Assembly (NCBI GenBank): GCA_018714645.1 | Contig: DVND01000021.1 | Coordinates: 1 to 9,550, forward strand | DNA from: Candidatus Avimonoglobus intestinipullorum | GTDB taxonomy: Bacteria; Bacillota; Clostridia; UBA1381 | Direction of reading: 5' to 3' | DNA: 9,550 bases | In this document: piece after piece, positions 1-6,678 of the stretch | Layout: the number at the start of each line of letters is the position of its first letter | Position numbering within the stretch: position 1 is the stretch's first letter | Position numbers and translations under genes: made by a program | The notes under the pieces: model-generated | The model's database searches: none | Seen by the model: the letters and a program-made list of their open reading frames with translations, nothing else | Told to the model about the DNA's origin: nothing

Positions 1-136
1 TGAAAAAGGGATCAAGAAAATTGGTTTAAAACAAATCTTTTTACAAACAGAGAATCATGTTCCTGCTTATGGGTTTTATCAAAAAAATGGGTTTTATGAA
101 TTGAAAGGGCATGTATCATTTGCAAAGCAAATATAG
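1..136 (+). CDS. GNAT-family N-acetyltransferase, C-terminal fragment (gene enters from the left edge)
   Basis: An open frame entering at base 2 runs for 44 codons to a TAG at 134-136. Its peptide contains TENHVPAYGFYQKNGFYE, the classic end of a GNAT acetyltransferase: the segment where an Asn and the 'FYxkxGF' helix-strand border the acetyl-CoA pantetheine site. The family moves an acetyl group from acetyl-CoA to an amine; the substrate cannot be told from this piece. The 136 bases are only about 29% G+C, whereas genes to the right are commonly 55-65%, so the gene looks foreign to its neighbours. It converges on a second, unrelated-looking GNAT gene on the minus strand, sharing the terminator between them. 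It is truncated only by the window edge; nothing shows that it is broken. Confidence 0.8.
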   Translation, partial: EKGIKKIGLKQIFLQTENHVPAYGFYQKNGFYELKGHVSFAKQI

Positions 137-176
137 TCAAAGGGCTTAAAAGAGGATTCTCATCTATACGAGCAAT

Positions 177-205
177 AAAAAAGACTGCTTTTAGCAGTCT
201 TTTTT
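177..205. terminator. Bidirectional intrinsic terminator between two convergent GNAT genes
   Basis: A perfect 13-bp inverted repeat (177-189 with 193-205) around a TTT loop has the GC core GACTGCT/AGCAGTC flanked by A6 on the left and T6 on the right. It therefore reads as a hairpin plus U-tract on both strands. It serves the + strand GNAT fragment and the minus-strand operon, whose last stop codon (204-206) overlaps the edge of the stem. Confidence 0.9.
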
Positions 206-740
206 ATAATATATATTCCATCTGGATATCGCAGGGTTCCTGGTTTGCCAGCACCTGGTTGAGTTCTGTCGCTTCCACACAGCCCACACTCCTGTAAAAC
301 CCTTGGGTCTCCATGGACGAATTGGCAGAGATGTAAAGCTTTTCCGCCCCGCAGCCCTTTGCGGCGGCGCAGATGCGCCGGAACAGGGTTTTCCCGATCC
401 CGTGATTCCGGAAAGGGCGGGAAACATACAGCATCACCAGATCCAGATAACGTGCTGTTTTACCAAAAAGGGCGGCGTCTAAGAAAGCAAAGCCAATAAG
501 CGTATTATTCAAAAACGCGCCTTGGGCTGCCGCGCCGCCGTCGATTGCGGCAAGGATTTGCCGCGCCACTGCCCGCCGTTCTTTGAGTGTCAAATCTTCA
601 ATATAAGGGTGATCTATCAATACAAGTGCACCATTGATGCGCCGCCAGCATTTTTGCACCACTTGATAGAGTTCAAAGGTATCCAGCGCGGAAACGGTGC
701 AGTTTTCCCGCGTAAGCGGTACATAGGTAATAGTTCCCAT
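204..740 (-). CDS. GNAT-family N-acetyltransferase
   Basis: A 178-residue acetyl-CoA-dependent N-acetyltransferase of unknown substrate, probably cytosolic. Core motif A is visible at residues 98-117: beta-4 (YLDLVMLYVS) followed by the pyrophosphate-binding loop R111-N-H-G-I-G116, matching the (R/Q)xxGx(G/A) signature. Motif B follows with LYISANSSMETQGFYRSVGC (135-154). The N-terminal part resembles GNATs of 160-180 residues with no extra domain. I chose the ATG at 740 because GGGAGAAAAG lies directly before it. Longer in-frame starts (for example at 770) would run back into the amidohydrolase gene, which ends 13 bases upstream at 754. It is the last gene of a four-gene operon and its stop touches the terminator. 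Whether it modifies a small molecule, a peptide or a protein cannot be told. Confidence 0.88.
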   Translation of the reverse strand: MGTITYVPLTRENCTVSALDTFELYQVVQKCWRRINGALVLIDHPYIEDLTLKERRAVARQILAAIDGGAAAQGAFLNNTLIGFAFLDAALFGKTARYLDLVMLYVSRPFRNHGIGKTLFRRICAAAKGCGAEKLYISANSSMETQGFYRSVGCVEATELNQVLANQEPCDIQMEYIL

Positions 741-753
741 CTTTTCTCCCGTG

Positions 754-1926
754 TTATTTGCCTTCTGCATTATAAACAACATCCCCGTTAATAATCGTCA
801 TCATTGCCGATGCGCCGAACTCTGTTGGCAATTTGTCAAAGAGCACAATATCCGCATCCTTGCCCACATCCAAAGTACCCACGCGGCTGTCGATGCGGCA
901 GTTTTTCGCAGCGGTTGCGGTGACGGCTTTTAACGCCAGCGCCGGTTCCATGCCATGCTTGACCGCCATGGCGCAGCACAGTCCCAGATGCTCGATGGGG
1001 ATTTCCGGGTGGTCGGTGATAATCGCCACATCGATACCCGCCTCGGACAATGCCTTATATGTAGCAAAGCTCAGGTTTTTCAGTTCCGGCTTGCTGCGGT
1101 CGGACAGGGTCGGCCCCAGCATCACAGGGACGTTTTCCCGCGCCAGCACTGGCAGGACGACAATGCCGTCGGAGCAGTGCTCGATGGTCACATCCAGATG
1201 GAATTCCTTCGCCAGCCGCAGGGCGGAGCAGATGTCGTCCGCCCGGTGGGCGTGGATCTTCACAGGCAAGCTCCCGTCCAGCACGGGCAGCAGCGCCGCG
1301 CATTTCATATCAAAATCCGGCTTGTCAAAATCCTCCGGGTTGGCGTTATAATTTTCCCAGGCCTCCTTATATTCGGCGGCCTTATAGAGCGCTTCACGGA
1401 TCAGCGCCATGGTGCCCATGCGGGTCATGGGTGTCTGGTTTTTGGCGTTGTACACCGTTTTCGGGTTTTCGCCCAGCGCGAATTTCATGGCGGCAGGGGC
1501 TTTCAGCACCATATCATCCACGCAGATGCCCGCGGTTTTCACCGCGGCAAACTGCCCGCTGATGGCGTTGGCGCTGCCCGGCCCTGTGACCACCGTTGTG
1601 ACGCCCGCCCGCCGCGCGTCCGCAAAACAGCGGTCAAAGGGGTTGATGGCATCTATCGCCCGCATCTGCGGGGTGATGGGGTCTGAATCCTCGTTGCCGT
1701 CGTCACCTTCAAAGCCTAGGGAGTCTTCAAACATGCCCACATGGCAGTGGGCGTCAATCAGCCCCGGCAGCGCATAGGCGCCTCCGGCGTCAATGTCCTC
1801 CTCCAGCTGGCAGCCCGGCTCCTGCTCCGGGCCCACATAGCGGATTTTTTCGTCGAACAGGATGCTCCCATGGGGGTATTCCCCGCCGGACATGGTGAGA
1901 ATGTGTGCATTTTTAATTCGTTTCAT
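754..1926 (-). CDS. Metal-dependent amidohydrolase, imidazolonepropionase-like (COG1228 type)
   Basis: A 390-residue enzyme of the amidohydrolase superfamily, which hydrolyses C-N or related bonds at a one- or two-metal centre in a TIM barrel. The visible metal ligands are H60-C-H62 after strand 1 (PGLIDAHCH), H225/H227 (VKIHAHRAD), H250 (VTIEHCSDG) and the catalytic D305 (AIITDHPEIP). The C-terminal TLDVGKDADIVLFD (351-364) is the returning beta-sandwich strand typical of the family. An acidic stretch (EGDDGNEDSD, 73-82) follows strand 1. The ATG at 1926 has AGAAGGA about 8 bases upstream, a site that itself overlaps the stop of trxB 4 bases away, so translation is probably coupled. It is not a canonical HutI by length or context, since no histidine-utilisation genes are nearby. 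The true substrate is unknown; a dipeptide, an imidazolone or a cyclic amide are all possible for this group. Confidence 0.88.
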   Translation of the reverse strand: MKRIKNAHILTMSGGEYPHGSILFDEKIRYVGPEQEPGCQLEEDIDAGGAYALPGLIDAHCHVGMFEDSLGFEGDDGNEDSDPITPQMRAIDAINPFDRCFADARRAGVTTVVTGPGSANAISGQFAAVKTAGICVDDMVLKAPAAMKFALGENPKTVYNAKNQTPMTRMGTMALIREALYKAAEYKEAWENYNANPEDFDKPDFDMKCAALLPVLDGSLPVKIHAHRADDICSALRLAKEFHLDVTIEHCSDGIVVLPVLARENVPVMLGPTLSDRSKPELKNLSFATYKALSEAGIDVAIITDHPEIPIEHLGLCCAMAVKHGMEPALALKAVTATAAKNCRIDSRVGTLDVGKDADIVLFDKLPTEFGASAMMTIINGDVVYNAEGK

Positions 1927-1930
1927 GGTG

Positions 1931-2851
1931 TTATCCTTCTAATTCGTTGATATAATAGATGGCGGAAGTAGCCGCTACCGCGCCGTCCGCGGCGGCGGTG
2001 ACAATCTGGCGCAGGGGCGTGTCGCGCACGTCGCCGGCGGCGAAAATGCCGGGGACGTTTGTCCGCATGGCGCGGTCGGTCTGGATAAAGCCCTGCCGGG
2101 TCAGATGGACGTATTTCCCCGCCAGCGCCGTTTCGGGAATCCGCCCCACGGCGATAAACACGCCGGAGCAGGCGATGGTTTCCGCGGTATTGTCCAGCAC
2201 ATTTTTGATGCGCAGCTCCTTCACGGTGGTGTCGCCGATAATTTGTTCCACGGTGCGGTTTGTCAGCAGTTCGATTTTCGGGTCGGCCTTTGCTTTGCCC
2301 ACCAGGCTTGCCGCCGCACGGTAATTTTCGCTGCGGTGGATCAGGTATACCTTGCTGCAAAACCGCGCCAGGTACAGCGCGTCCTCAAAGGCGGTATTGC
2401 CCCCGCCGACGACGGCGGTCACCTGGCCCTTGAAAAATGCGCCGTCACAGGTGGCGCAGTAGGAGACGCCCATCCCATAGAACCGGTCTTCCCCTTCAAC
2501 GCCCAGCTTCCGCGGGTTTGCGCCCGTGGCGAAGATGATTGCACGGGTGTCATAGGCGTTCCTGCGGGTGACGACGGTTTTGATATCCTGGTCGAAATCG
2601 ACAATGGATTTCACCGTCTCGGTCGTAAATTCAGTGCCAAATTTTGCGGCGTGTTTTTTCATGTTTTCCGACAAATCAGCCCCGGCGGGATTGTCAAAAA
2701 AGCCGGGATAGTTGTCCACCTCGTAGGTCAGGTTCACCTGCCCGCCCAGGCTGGTGCCTTCGACCACCAGCGTCCGCATGGCGCTGCGGCCTGCATAGAT
2801 GGCGGCGGAGAGGCCCGCGGCCCCGCCGCCGATAATAACGATATCGTACAT
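1931..2851 (-). CDS. trxB: Thioredoxin reductase (FAD/NAD(P)-dependent, low-molecular-weight type)
   Basis: A 306-residue flavoenzyme of the bacterial thioredoxin reductase family, which passes electrons from NAD(P)H through FAD and a redox disulfide to thioredoxin. The N-terminal FAD Rossmann motif is GGGAAG (8-13). The redox-active pair is C132-A-T-C135-D-G, inside the pyridine-nucleotide domain (about 115-245), whose dinucleotide loop is VGGGNTAFEDA (148-158). The second FAD motif is GIFAAGDVRD (268-277). Length and domain order are standard. The loop that normally reads HRRxxFR and holds the NADPH 2'-phosphate reads HRSENYR here (172-178), so one of the usual arginines is missing. The ATG at 2851 has AAAGGA 8 bases upstream and lies 14 bases after the glycosyltransferase stop. 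It sits in an operon with non-redox genes and no adjacent thioredoxin gene, so its electron acceptor is not shown by context. Confidence 0.94.
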   Translation of the reverse strand: MYDIVIIGGGAAGLSAAIYAGRSAMRTLVVEGTSLGGQVNLTYEVDNYPGFFDNPAGADLSENMKKHAAKFGTEFTTETVKSIVDFDQDIKTVVTRRNAYDTRAIIFATGANPRKLGVEGEDRFYGMGVSYCATCDGAFFKGQVTAVVGGGNTAFEDALYLARFCSKVYLIHRSENYRAAASLVGKAKADPKIELLTNRTVEQIIGDTTVKELRIKNVLDNTAETIACSGVFIAVGRIPETALAGKYVHLTRQGFIQTDRAMRTNVPGIFAAGDVRDTPLRQIVTAAADGAVAATSAIYYINELEG

Positions 2852-2865
2852 GGGAAACGTCCTTT

Positions 2866-3819
2866 CTACTCTTTTTTGTATTCCTCAATGATATAGCGGG
2901 GCCGGCGTTTGACCTCCTTGTAAATCTTGCCGATATACTCTCCGATCAGTCCCACGGAAACAAGCTGTACGCCGCCCAAAAACCAGATGGACACCATCAG
3001 GGACGACCACCCCTCCGTCGAATGGCCCATCAGCTTCACAATGAACGCGTACACCGCCATAATCATGGAAAACAAGCACGCGACGATTCCCAGGCCGCTG
3101 ATCAGGCGGATGGGCGTGATGCTGAAGGAGGTGATGCCGTCAAAGGCAAAGGACAGCATCTTTTTCAAGGGGTATTTGGATTCCCCCGCAAACCGCTCCT
3201 GGCGTTCGTAGCTGACGCTGGCGGACCTATATCCCACCAGCGGCACCAGGCCGCGCAAAAACAGGTTCACTTCGGGGAATTCGGCCAGCGCGTCCAGGGC
3301 GCGGCGGCTCATGAGGCGGTAGTCGGCATGATTATAGACCATGTTCACGCCCAAAAGCCGCATCAGCTTGTAAAACAGCAGCGCCGTCTCCCGCTTGAAG
3401 GCGGTATCCGTCTTGCGGCTGGAGCGCACGCCGTAGACCACATCGTTGCCCTCGTAATATTTTTGCACCATCTGCGGGATGGCATTGATGTCGTCTTGCA
3501 GATCCGCGTCAATGGAAATTGCGCAGCCGCACTCGGAGCGGACGGTCATCAGCCCCGCCAGGAGCGCATTCTGGTGGCCCGCGTTTTTCGCTAGCTTCAG
3601 CCCGGATACTTCCTCATGGGCCTCCGCCAGGCCGCTGATGATCTCCCAGGTCCTGTCGCGGCTGCCGTCGTCCACAAATACGATTTTGGACGATGGCGCG
3701 ATGGTTTCCTGCGCCCGCATGGTTTCCAGAAGCGCCAGCAGCCGGCGGGCGGTTTCCGGGAGGACGGCCTCCTCATTGTAGCAGGGCAGGACAATATATA
3801 AAATCACAGGGTCTTGCAC
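2866..3819 (-). CDS. Family 2 glycosyltransferase, membrane-anchored, GtrB/ArnC/DPM1-like
   Basis: A 317-residue processive-fold GT-A enzyme predicted to move a sugar from a nucleotide donor to a polyprenyl-phosphate carrier on the cytoplasmic face. It shows the N-terminal strand IVLPCYNEE (9-17), the nucleotide-binding VFVDDGSRD (47-55), and the metal-binding ISIDADLQDD (101-110). A QERFAGESKYPLKKM segment (207-221) precedes the membrane part and is typical of the DPM1/GtrB group. Two hydrophobic helices (about 237-262 and 271-296) and a basic tail (KRRPRYIIEEYKKE) follow, as in GtrB. The start is probably the GTG at 3819: AGAGGTGA sits 6-7 bases before it. An upstream in-frame GTG at 3828 lies inside that ribosome-binding site and is unlikely to be used. 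It is the first gene of the minus-strand operon. The sugar and acceptor are unknown; wall or surface glycan modification is an inference from the family. Confidence 0.9.
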   Translation of the reverse strand: MQDPVILYIVLPCYNEEAVLPETARRLLALLETMRAQETIAPSSKIVFVDDGSRDRTWEIISGLAEAHEEVSGLKLAKNAGHQNALLAGLMTVRSECGCAISIDADLQDDINAIPQMVQKYYEGNDVVYGVRSSRKTDTAFKRETALLFYKLMRLLGVNMVYNHADYRLMSRRALDALAEFPEVNLFLRGLVPLVGYRSASVSYERQERFAGESKYPLKKMLSFAFDGITSFSITPIRLISGLGIVACLFSMIMAVYAFIVKLMGHSTEGWSSLMVSIWFLGGVQLVSVGLIGEYIGKIYKEVKRRPRYIIEEYKKE

Positions 3820-3851
3820 AATGGTCACCTCTTTTGTAAAATGATATACTC

Positions 3852-3880
3852 ATTATACCCTATTCTTATTTTTTACACAA
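3852..3880 (-). promoter_or_regulatory. Sigma-A-type promoter of the glycosyltransferase-trxB operon
   Basis: On the minus strand a perfect TATAAT (3852-3857) lies 17 bases from a TTGTGT -35 box (3875-3880), in a very A+T-rich spacer. Transcription would start near 3845, about 25 bases before the GTG start. The -35 box matches the consensus only at TTG. Confidence 0.7.
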
Positions 3881-3907
3881 GTATAATCAAGAAAAAAGCG
3901 GCATGGC

Positions 3908-3935
3908 TTGCAAAATTTTGAATATGTGATATAAT
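3908..3935 (+). promoter_or_regulatory. Sigma-A-type promoter with extended -10, for the DUF975-eda-kdgK operon
   Basis: TTGCAA (3908-3913), 16 bases, then TATAAT (3930-3935) preceded by TGA at 3927-3929, which makes an extended -10 (TGnTATAAT). The leader is short and carries a strong AAAGGAGGAG ribosome binding site at 3954-3963, 5 bases before the ATG at 3969. It is divergent from the promoter at 3852-3880, with 27 bases between the -35 boxes. Confidence 0.75.
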
Positions 3936-3968
3936 TGAAAAGGTAACAATTATAAAGGAGGAGTACAT

Positions 3969-4874
3969 ATGTTTCACAGGGCGGAACTGAAGCAAAAAGC
4001 GAAAGAAGTTTTGGCAAATTCATACTGGATGTGCTTTGCCGCGTGCGCGATCATCTTTGTGATCTCCGGCGTGGCGTCCGGGATTTTCGGCAGTTTCAAT
4101 ATTTACACGGGGCTTATGGGGGAAACGGCGTACATCAGCCCGGTGGCGACGATCCCGATCGGCGTGATCTCGATCATGTTTGCGCTCATGTCCGTTGCGG
4201 TTTCCATCTTTCTTCTGATGCCGCTGCAGGTGGGGCTGAACCGGTTCTTTGTCCGCAATGCCGAAACGGGGGAGACCAAGTTGGAGCATCTGTTTTTTGT
4301 GTTTAAATCCAACTACCTCAACGTGGTAAAGGTGACCTTCATGAAGATGCTGTTCATCTTCCTGTGGGGGCTGATTGCAATCGGTGTGGTCATTTTGCTG
4401 GCAATTATCGGCGGCGCACTGTTTGCGGGTATGGATATGGTCAGCTACGGCTATACCAGGGGCGGCGTTTCCTATGCATACACATACCGCGGCGGGCGCG
4501 ATTTCCTGGAATCGGTTTTGATGGTGGCATACATCCTGTTCGCCATTGTGGCGTATATTGCCGCGCTGCTCCCGGCGCTGGTCAAGTCGTATGAATACTA
4601 TATGGTGGAATACATCCTGTGCGAAACCCCGGACACTGACTGGCGCGACGCGCTGGCACAGAGCAAAGAGATGATGAAGGGGAACAAATGGGCGACGTTC
4701 GTATTGGAGCTGTCGTTCCTGGGGTGGTTCCTGCTGGGCTTTTTGGTCTGCTGCATTGGGTCGCTGTTCGTGCAGCCGTATTACAGCGCCACCTTTGCGC
4801 AGCTGTACCTGAAGCTGCGGAACAGGCCGAAAACGGCGGATACCATTATCCTGGGTTCCGGAGATATACAGTAA
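3969..4874 (+). CDS. DUF975 family integral membrane protein
   Basis: A 301-residue polytopic membrane protein of the DUF975 family, which is common in Bacillota and has no established biochemical role. Recognition rests on the N-terminal RAELKQKAKEVLANSYW (amphipathic, before the first helix) and the late hallmark ALAQSKEMMKGNKWATFVLELSFLGW (228-253). Hydrophobic segments lie at about 19-40, 62-90, 125-153, 181-205 and 246-268. Between the third and fourth is a Tyr/Gly-rich stretch (156-176: SYGYTRGG, SYAYTYRGG), probably a loop and possibly variable between species. The ATG follows a near-perfect AAAGGAGGAG site. It is the first gene of an operon: eda starts 25 bases after its stop. The link to sugar-acid breakdown is only positional, and no transport motif is visible. 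Confidence 0.88.
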   Translation: MFHRAELKQKAKEVLANSYWMCFAACAIIFVISGVASGIFGSFNIYTGLMGETAYISPVATIPIGVISIMFALMSVAVSIFLLMPLQVGLNRFFVRNAETGETKLEHLFFVFKSNYLNVVKVTFMKMLFIFLWGLIAIGVVILLAIIGGALFAGMDMVSYGYTRGGVSYAYTYRGGRDFLESVLMVAYILFAIVAYIAALLPALVKSYEYYMVEYILCETPDTDWRDALAQSKEMMKGNKWATFVLELSFLGWFLLGFLVCCIGSLFVQPYYSATFAQLYLKLRNRPKTADTIILGSGDIQ

Positions 4875-4899
4875 ATTATAAAAATTGGAGGCAAAAACA

Positions 4900-5541
4900 A
4901 TGGAAAAACAACAAGTACTAACAAAAATGACGGATGCCGGCCTGGTGGCGGTGGTCCGCGCCAATACGGCGGACGAGGCCATCCGCATTGCGGATGCATG
5001 CCTGGAGGGCGGCTGCCCGTCCATCGAACTGACGTTTACGGTGCCGGGGGCGCATAAGGTCATCGAGGCGCTGGCGAATAAATACACCAACGGCGAAATG
5101 CTCCTGGGCGCGGGGACGGTGCTGGATGCGGAAACCGCCCGCACGGCGATCCTTTCCGGCGCGAACTATATCGTCAGCCCCGGCTTCAATCGCGGCGCAG
5201 CGGAGCTGTGCAACCGGTATCGGGTGCCGTACCTGCCGGGCTGCATGACCATTACCGAAGTGCTGACAGCCATGGAAGCGGGCGCGGATATCTGCAAAAT
5301 CTTCCCGGCCGATTTATTTGGGCCGACGATTATCAAGGATATCAAGGGCCCCCTGCCTCAGGCGAAGCTGATGCCCACGGGCGGCGTGGACGTGTCCAAC
5401 GTAGACAAATGGATCAAAGCGGGCGCGGTGGCGGTCGGCGCGGGCTCCAGCCTGACAAAAGGCGCGAAGACAGGCGACTATGCGCAAATCACTGCGACGG
5501 CGAAAGAATTTATTGCAAAAATTAAAGAAGCGAGAGCGTAA
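4900..5541 (+). CDS. eda: KDPG / 4-hydroxy-2-oxoglutarate aldolase
   Basis: A 213-residue class I aldolase that cleaves 2-keto-3-deoxy-6-phosphogluconate to pyruvate and glyceraldehyde-3-phosphate; the family also acts on 4-hydroxy-2-oxoglutarate. The Schiff-base lysine is K133 in ICKIFPADLFG (131-141). The active-site glutamate is E43 in SIELTFTVPG (41-50), and the phosphate/carboxylate loops GCMTITE (114-120) and MPTGGV (158-163) are present. Thr47 stands where the Escherichia coli enzyme has its substrate-contacting Arg49, a change I recall in many Gram-positive members. Length is normal for the trimeric family. I chose the ATG at 4900, with TTGGAGG 8 bases upstream, over an in-frame TTG at 4885 that lies within that site. 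kdgK follows after 15 bases, so the two steps are co-expressed. Confidence 0.94.
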   Translation: MEKQQVLTKMTDAGLVAVVRANTADEAIRIADACLEGGCPSIELTFTVPGAHKVIEALANKYTNGEMLLGAGTVLDAETARTAILSGANYIVSPGFNRGAAELCNRYRVPYLPGCMTITEVLTAMEAGADICKIFPADLFGPTIIKDIKGPLPQAKLMPTGGVDVSNVDKWIKAGAVAVGAGSSLTKGAKTGDYAQITATAKEFIAKIKEARA

Positions 5542-5556
5542 AAAGGAGTTTTGAAC

Positions 5557-6585
5557 ATGGCAAAGGTTGTTACATTGGGAGAAATCATGTTGCGGCTTTC
5601 CACGCCGGGGTATCAGAAGTTTATTCAGGCGGATGCGTTTGATGTGTGCTACGGCGGCGGGGAGGCCAATGTTGCGGTATCCCTTGCAAATTACGGGCAT
5701 GAGGCGGAGTTCGTGACGGCGGTCCCGAACAACCCGATCGGGGACTGCGCGGTGGCTGCGCTGCGCAAGATGAATGTGGAGACAAAGCACATCGCCCGCG
5801 GCGGCGAGCGGCTGGGCATCTACTTTTTGGAGACGGGCGCGTCCATGCGCGCGTCCAACGTGGTCTATGACCGCGCCCATTCCTCCATTTCCACCGCAAA
5901 GCCGGAGGATTTCGATTTCGATGCGATTTTCGAAGGGGCGGACTGGTTCCACTTTACAGGCATCACTCCCGCTGTGTCGGACGCGGCGGCAGAACTGACG
6001 GAAGCGGCATTGAAAGCGGCGAAGGCAAAAGGCATTACCGTTTCCGTGGACCTGAACTTCCGCAAAAAGCTGTGGAGCTCGGAAAAGGCGCAAAAGGTCA
6101 TGACGAACCTGATGCAGTATGTGGATGTGTGCATCGGCAACGAAGAGGACGCCGAAAAGGTGCTGGGCTTCAAGCCGGGCAATACGGACGTCACCAGCGG
6201 CGAACTGGAGCTGGCGGGCTACAAGGATATTTTTGAGCAGATGGTGGCAAAATTCAATTTCAAATATGTCATCAGCTCCCTGCGGGAGAGCTATTCCGCG
6301 TCGGATAACGGCTGGTCGGCCTGTATCTATGACCGGGATTCCAAGGAATTTTACCACTCCAGGAAATACGAGGTGCGCATCGTAGACCGCGTGGGCGGCG
6401 GCGACTCCTTTGCGGGCGGCGTGATCTGCGGCCTGCTGGACGGCAAGGACTTCAAGGCGGCGCTGGAATTCGGCGTGGCGGCGTCCGCGCTGAAGCACAC
6501 CATCCCGGGCGACTTCAACCTGGTTTCGCGGGCGGACGTGGAAAACCTGGTGGGCGGCGACGGTTCCGGCCGGGTACAGCGGTAA
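5557..6585 (+). CDS. kdgK: 2-keto-3-deoxygluconate kinase (PfkB/ribokinase family)
   Basis: A 342-residue PfkB-type sugar kinase that by context phosphorylates 2-keto-3-deoxygluconate to KDPG with ATP. The N-terminal signature YGGGEANVAVSLANYG (32-47) forms the sugar-binding region. The C-terminal signature VDRVGGGDSFAGGVICG (276-292) contains the anion hole GGG and the catalytic base D283. VSVDLNFRKKLW (162-173) and CIGNEEDAEKVLG (192-204) match the KDG kinase subgroup. Its length is slightly above that of many members (about 310-340), with a short Gly-rich tail. The ATG at 5557 has AAAGGAG 8 bases upstream; a TTG at 5551 is less well placed. Adjacency to eda gives the substrate assignment: kinase then aldolase make pyruvate and glyceraldehyde-3-phosphate. 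Fructokinase or another PfkB activity cannot be fully excluded from sequence alone. Confidence 0.91.
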   Translation: MAKVVTLGEIMLRLSTPGYQKFIQADAFDVCYGGGEANVAVSLANYGHEAEFVTAVPNNPIGDCAVAALRKMNVETKHIARGGERLGIYFLETGASMRASNVVYDRAHSSISTAKPEDFDFDAIFEGADWFHFTGITPAVSDAAAELTEAALKAAKAKGITVSVDLNFRKKLWSSEKAQKVMTNLMQYVDVCIGNEEDAEKVLGFKPGNTDVTSGELELAGYKDIFEQMVAKFNFKYVISSLRESYSASDNGWSACIYDRDSKEFYHSRKYEVRIVDRVGGGDSFAGGVICGLLDGKDFKAALEFGVAASALKHTIPGDFNLVSRADVENLVGGDGSGRVQR

Positions 6586-6597
6586 AAATATAGACCG

Positions 6598-6623
6598 ATG
6601 CCCATGTTGCAGGACGTGGGCAT
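6598..6623 (+). other. Hairpin in the kdgK-alkD spacer
   Basis: ATGCCCATG (6598-6606) pairs with CGTGGGCAT (6615-6623) around an 8-base loop, a 9-bp stem with one G-U pair. It has no U-tract, so it is not a terminator by itself. It stands 16 bases before the terminator hairpin and could stabilise the 3' end of the kdgK message or fold as part of a leader for the next gene. Confidence 0.6.
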
Positions 6624-6635
6624 TGGCATCATAAA
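6607..6635 (+). promoter_or_regulatory. Possible weak promoter for the alkD-like gene
   Basis: TTGCAG (6607-6612), a 17-base spacer and CATAAA (6630-6635) form a weak sigma-A-like pair overlapping the first hairpin. The -35 resembles the TTGCAA boxes of the two better + strand promoters in this window. Its predicted start near 6642 would place the terminator stem at the extreme 5' end of the transcript. The -10 match is poor (4 of 6) and the call is tentative. Confidence 0.3.
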
Positions 6636-6639
6636 GACC

Positions 6640-6667
6640 GGGCCGGCAGCCGCCGGCCCATATTTTT
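6640..6667 (+). terminator. Intrinsic terminator of the DUF975-eda-kdgK operon
   Basis: A perfect 8-bp G+C stem (GGGCCGGC 6640-6647 with GCCGGCCC 6652-6659), loop AGCC, is followed by ATATTTTT. The U-tract runs straight into the GGGAGGG ribosome binding site of the next gene, so the terminator and the alkD-like start are packed into about 40 bases. Confidence 0.85.
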
Positions 6668-6678
6668 GGGAGGGTTTT

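Noticed and set aside
955..1686. A 243-codon + strand frame opposite the amidohydrolase
   Set aside because: It is antisense to a full-length amidohydrolase with all metal ligands, and is rich in His, Gly and Arg without a family match.
3882..3887. An additional TATAAT on the + strand in the divergent spacer
   Set aside because: No acceptable -35 box lies 16-18 bases upstream, and a better extended -10 promoter follows at 3908-3935.
4020..5144. A 374-codon minus-strand frame opposite the DUF975 and eda genes
   Set aside because: It is a shadow frame with low-complexity His/Gln/Arg content and no start signal. The + strand genes account for this DNA.
6598..6678. A 27-residue N-terminal extension of the AlkD-like protein
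   Set aside because: It would translate through two hairpins including the terminator and has no ribosome binding site, while the ATG at 6679 has GGGAGGG in front.
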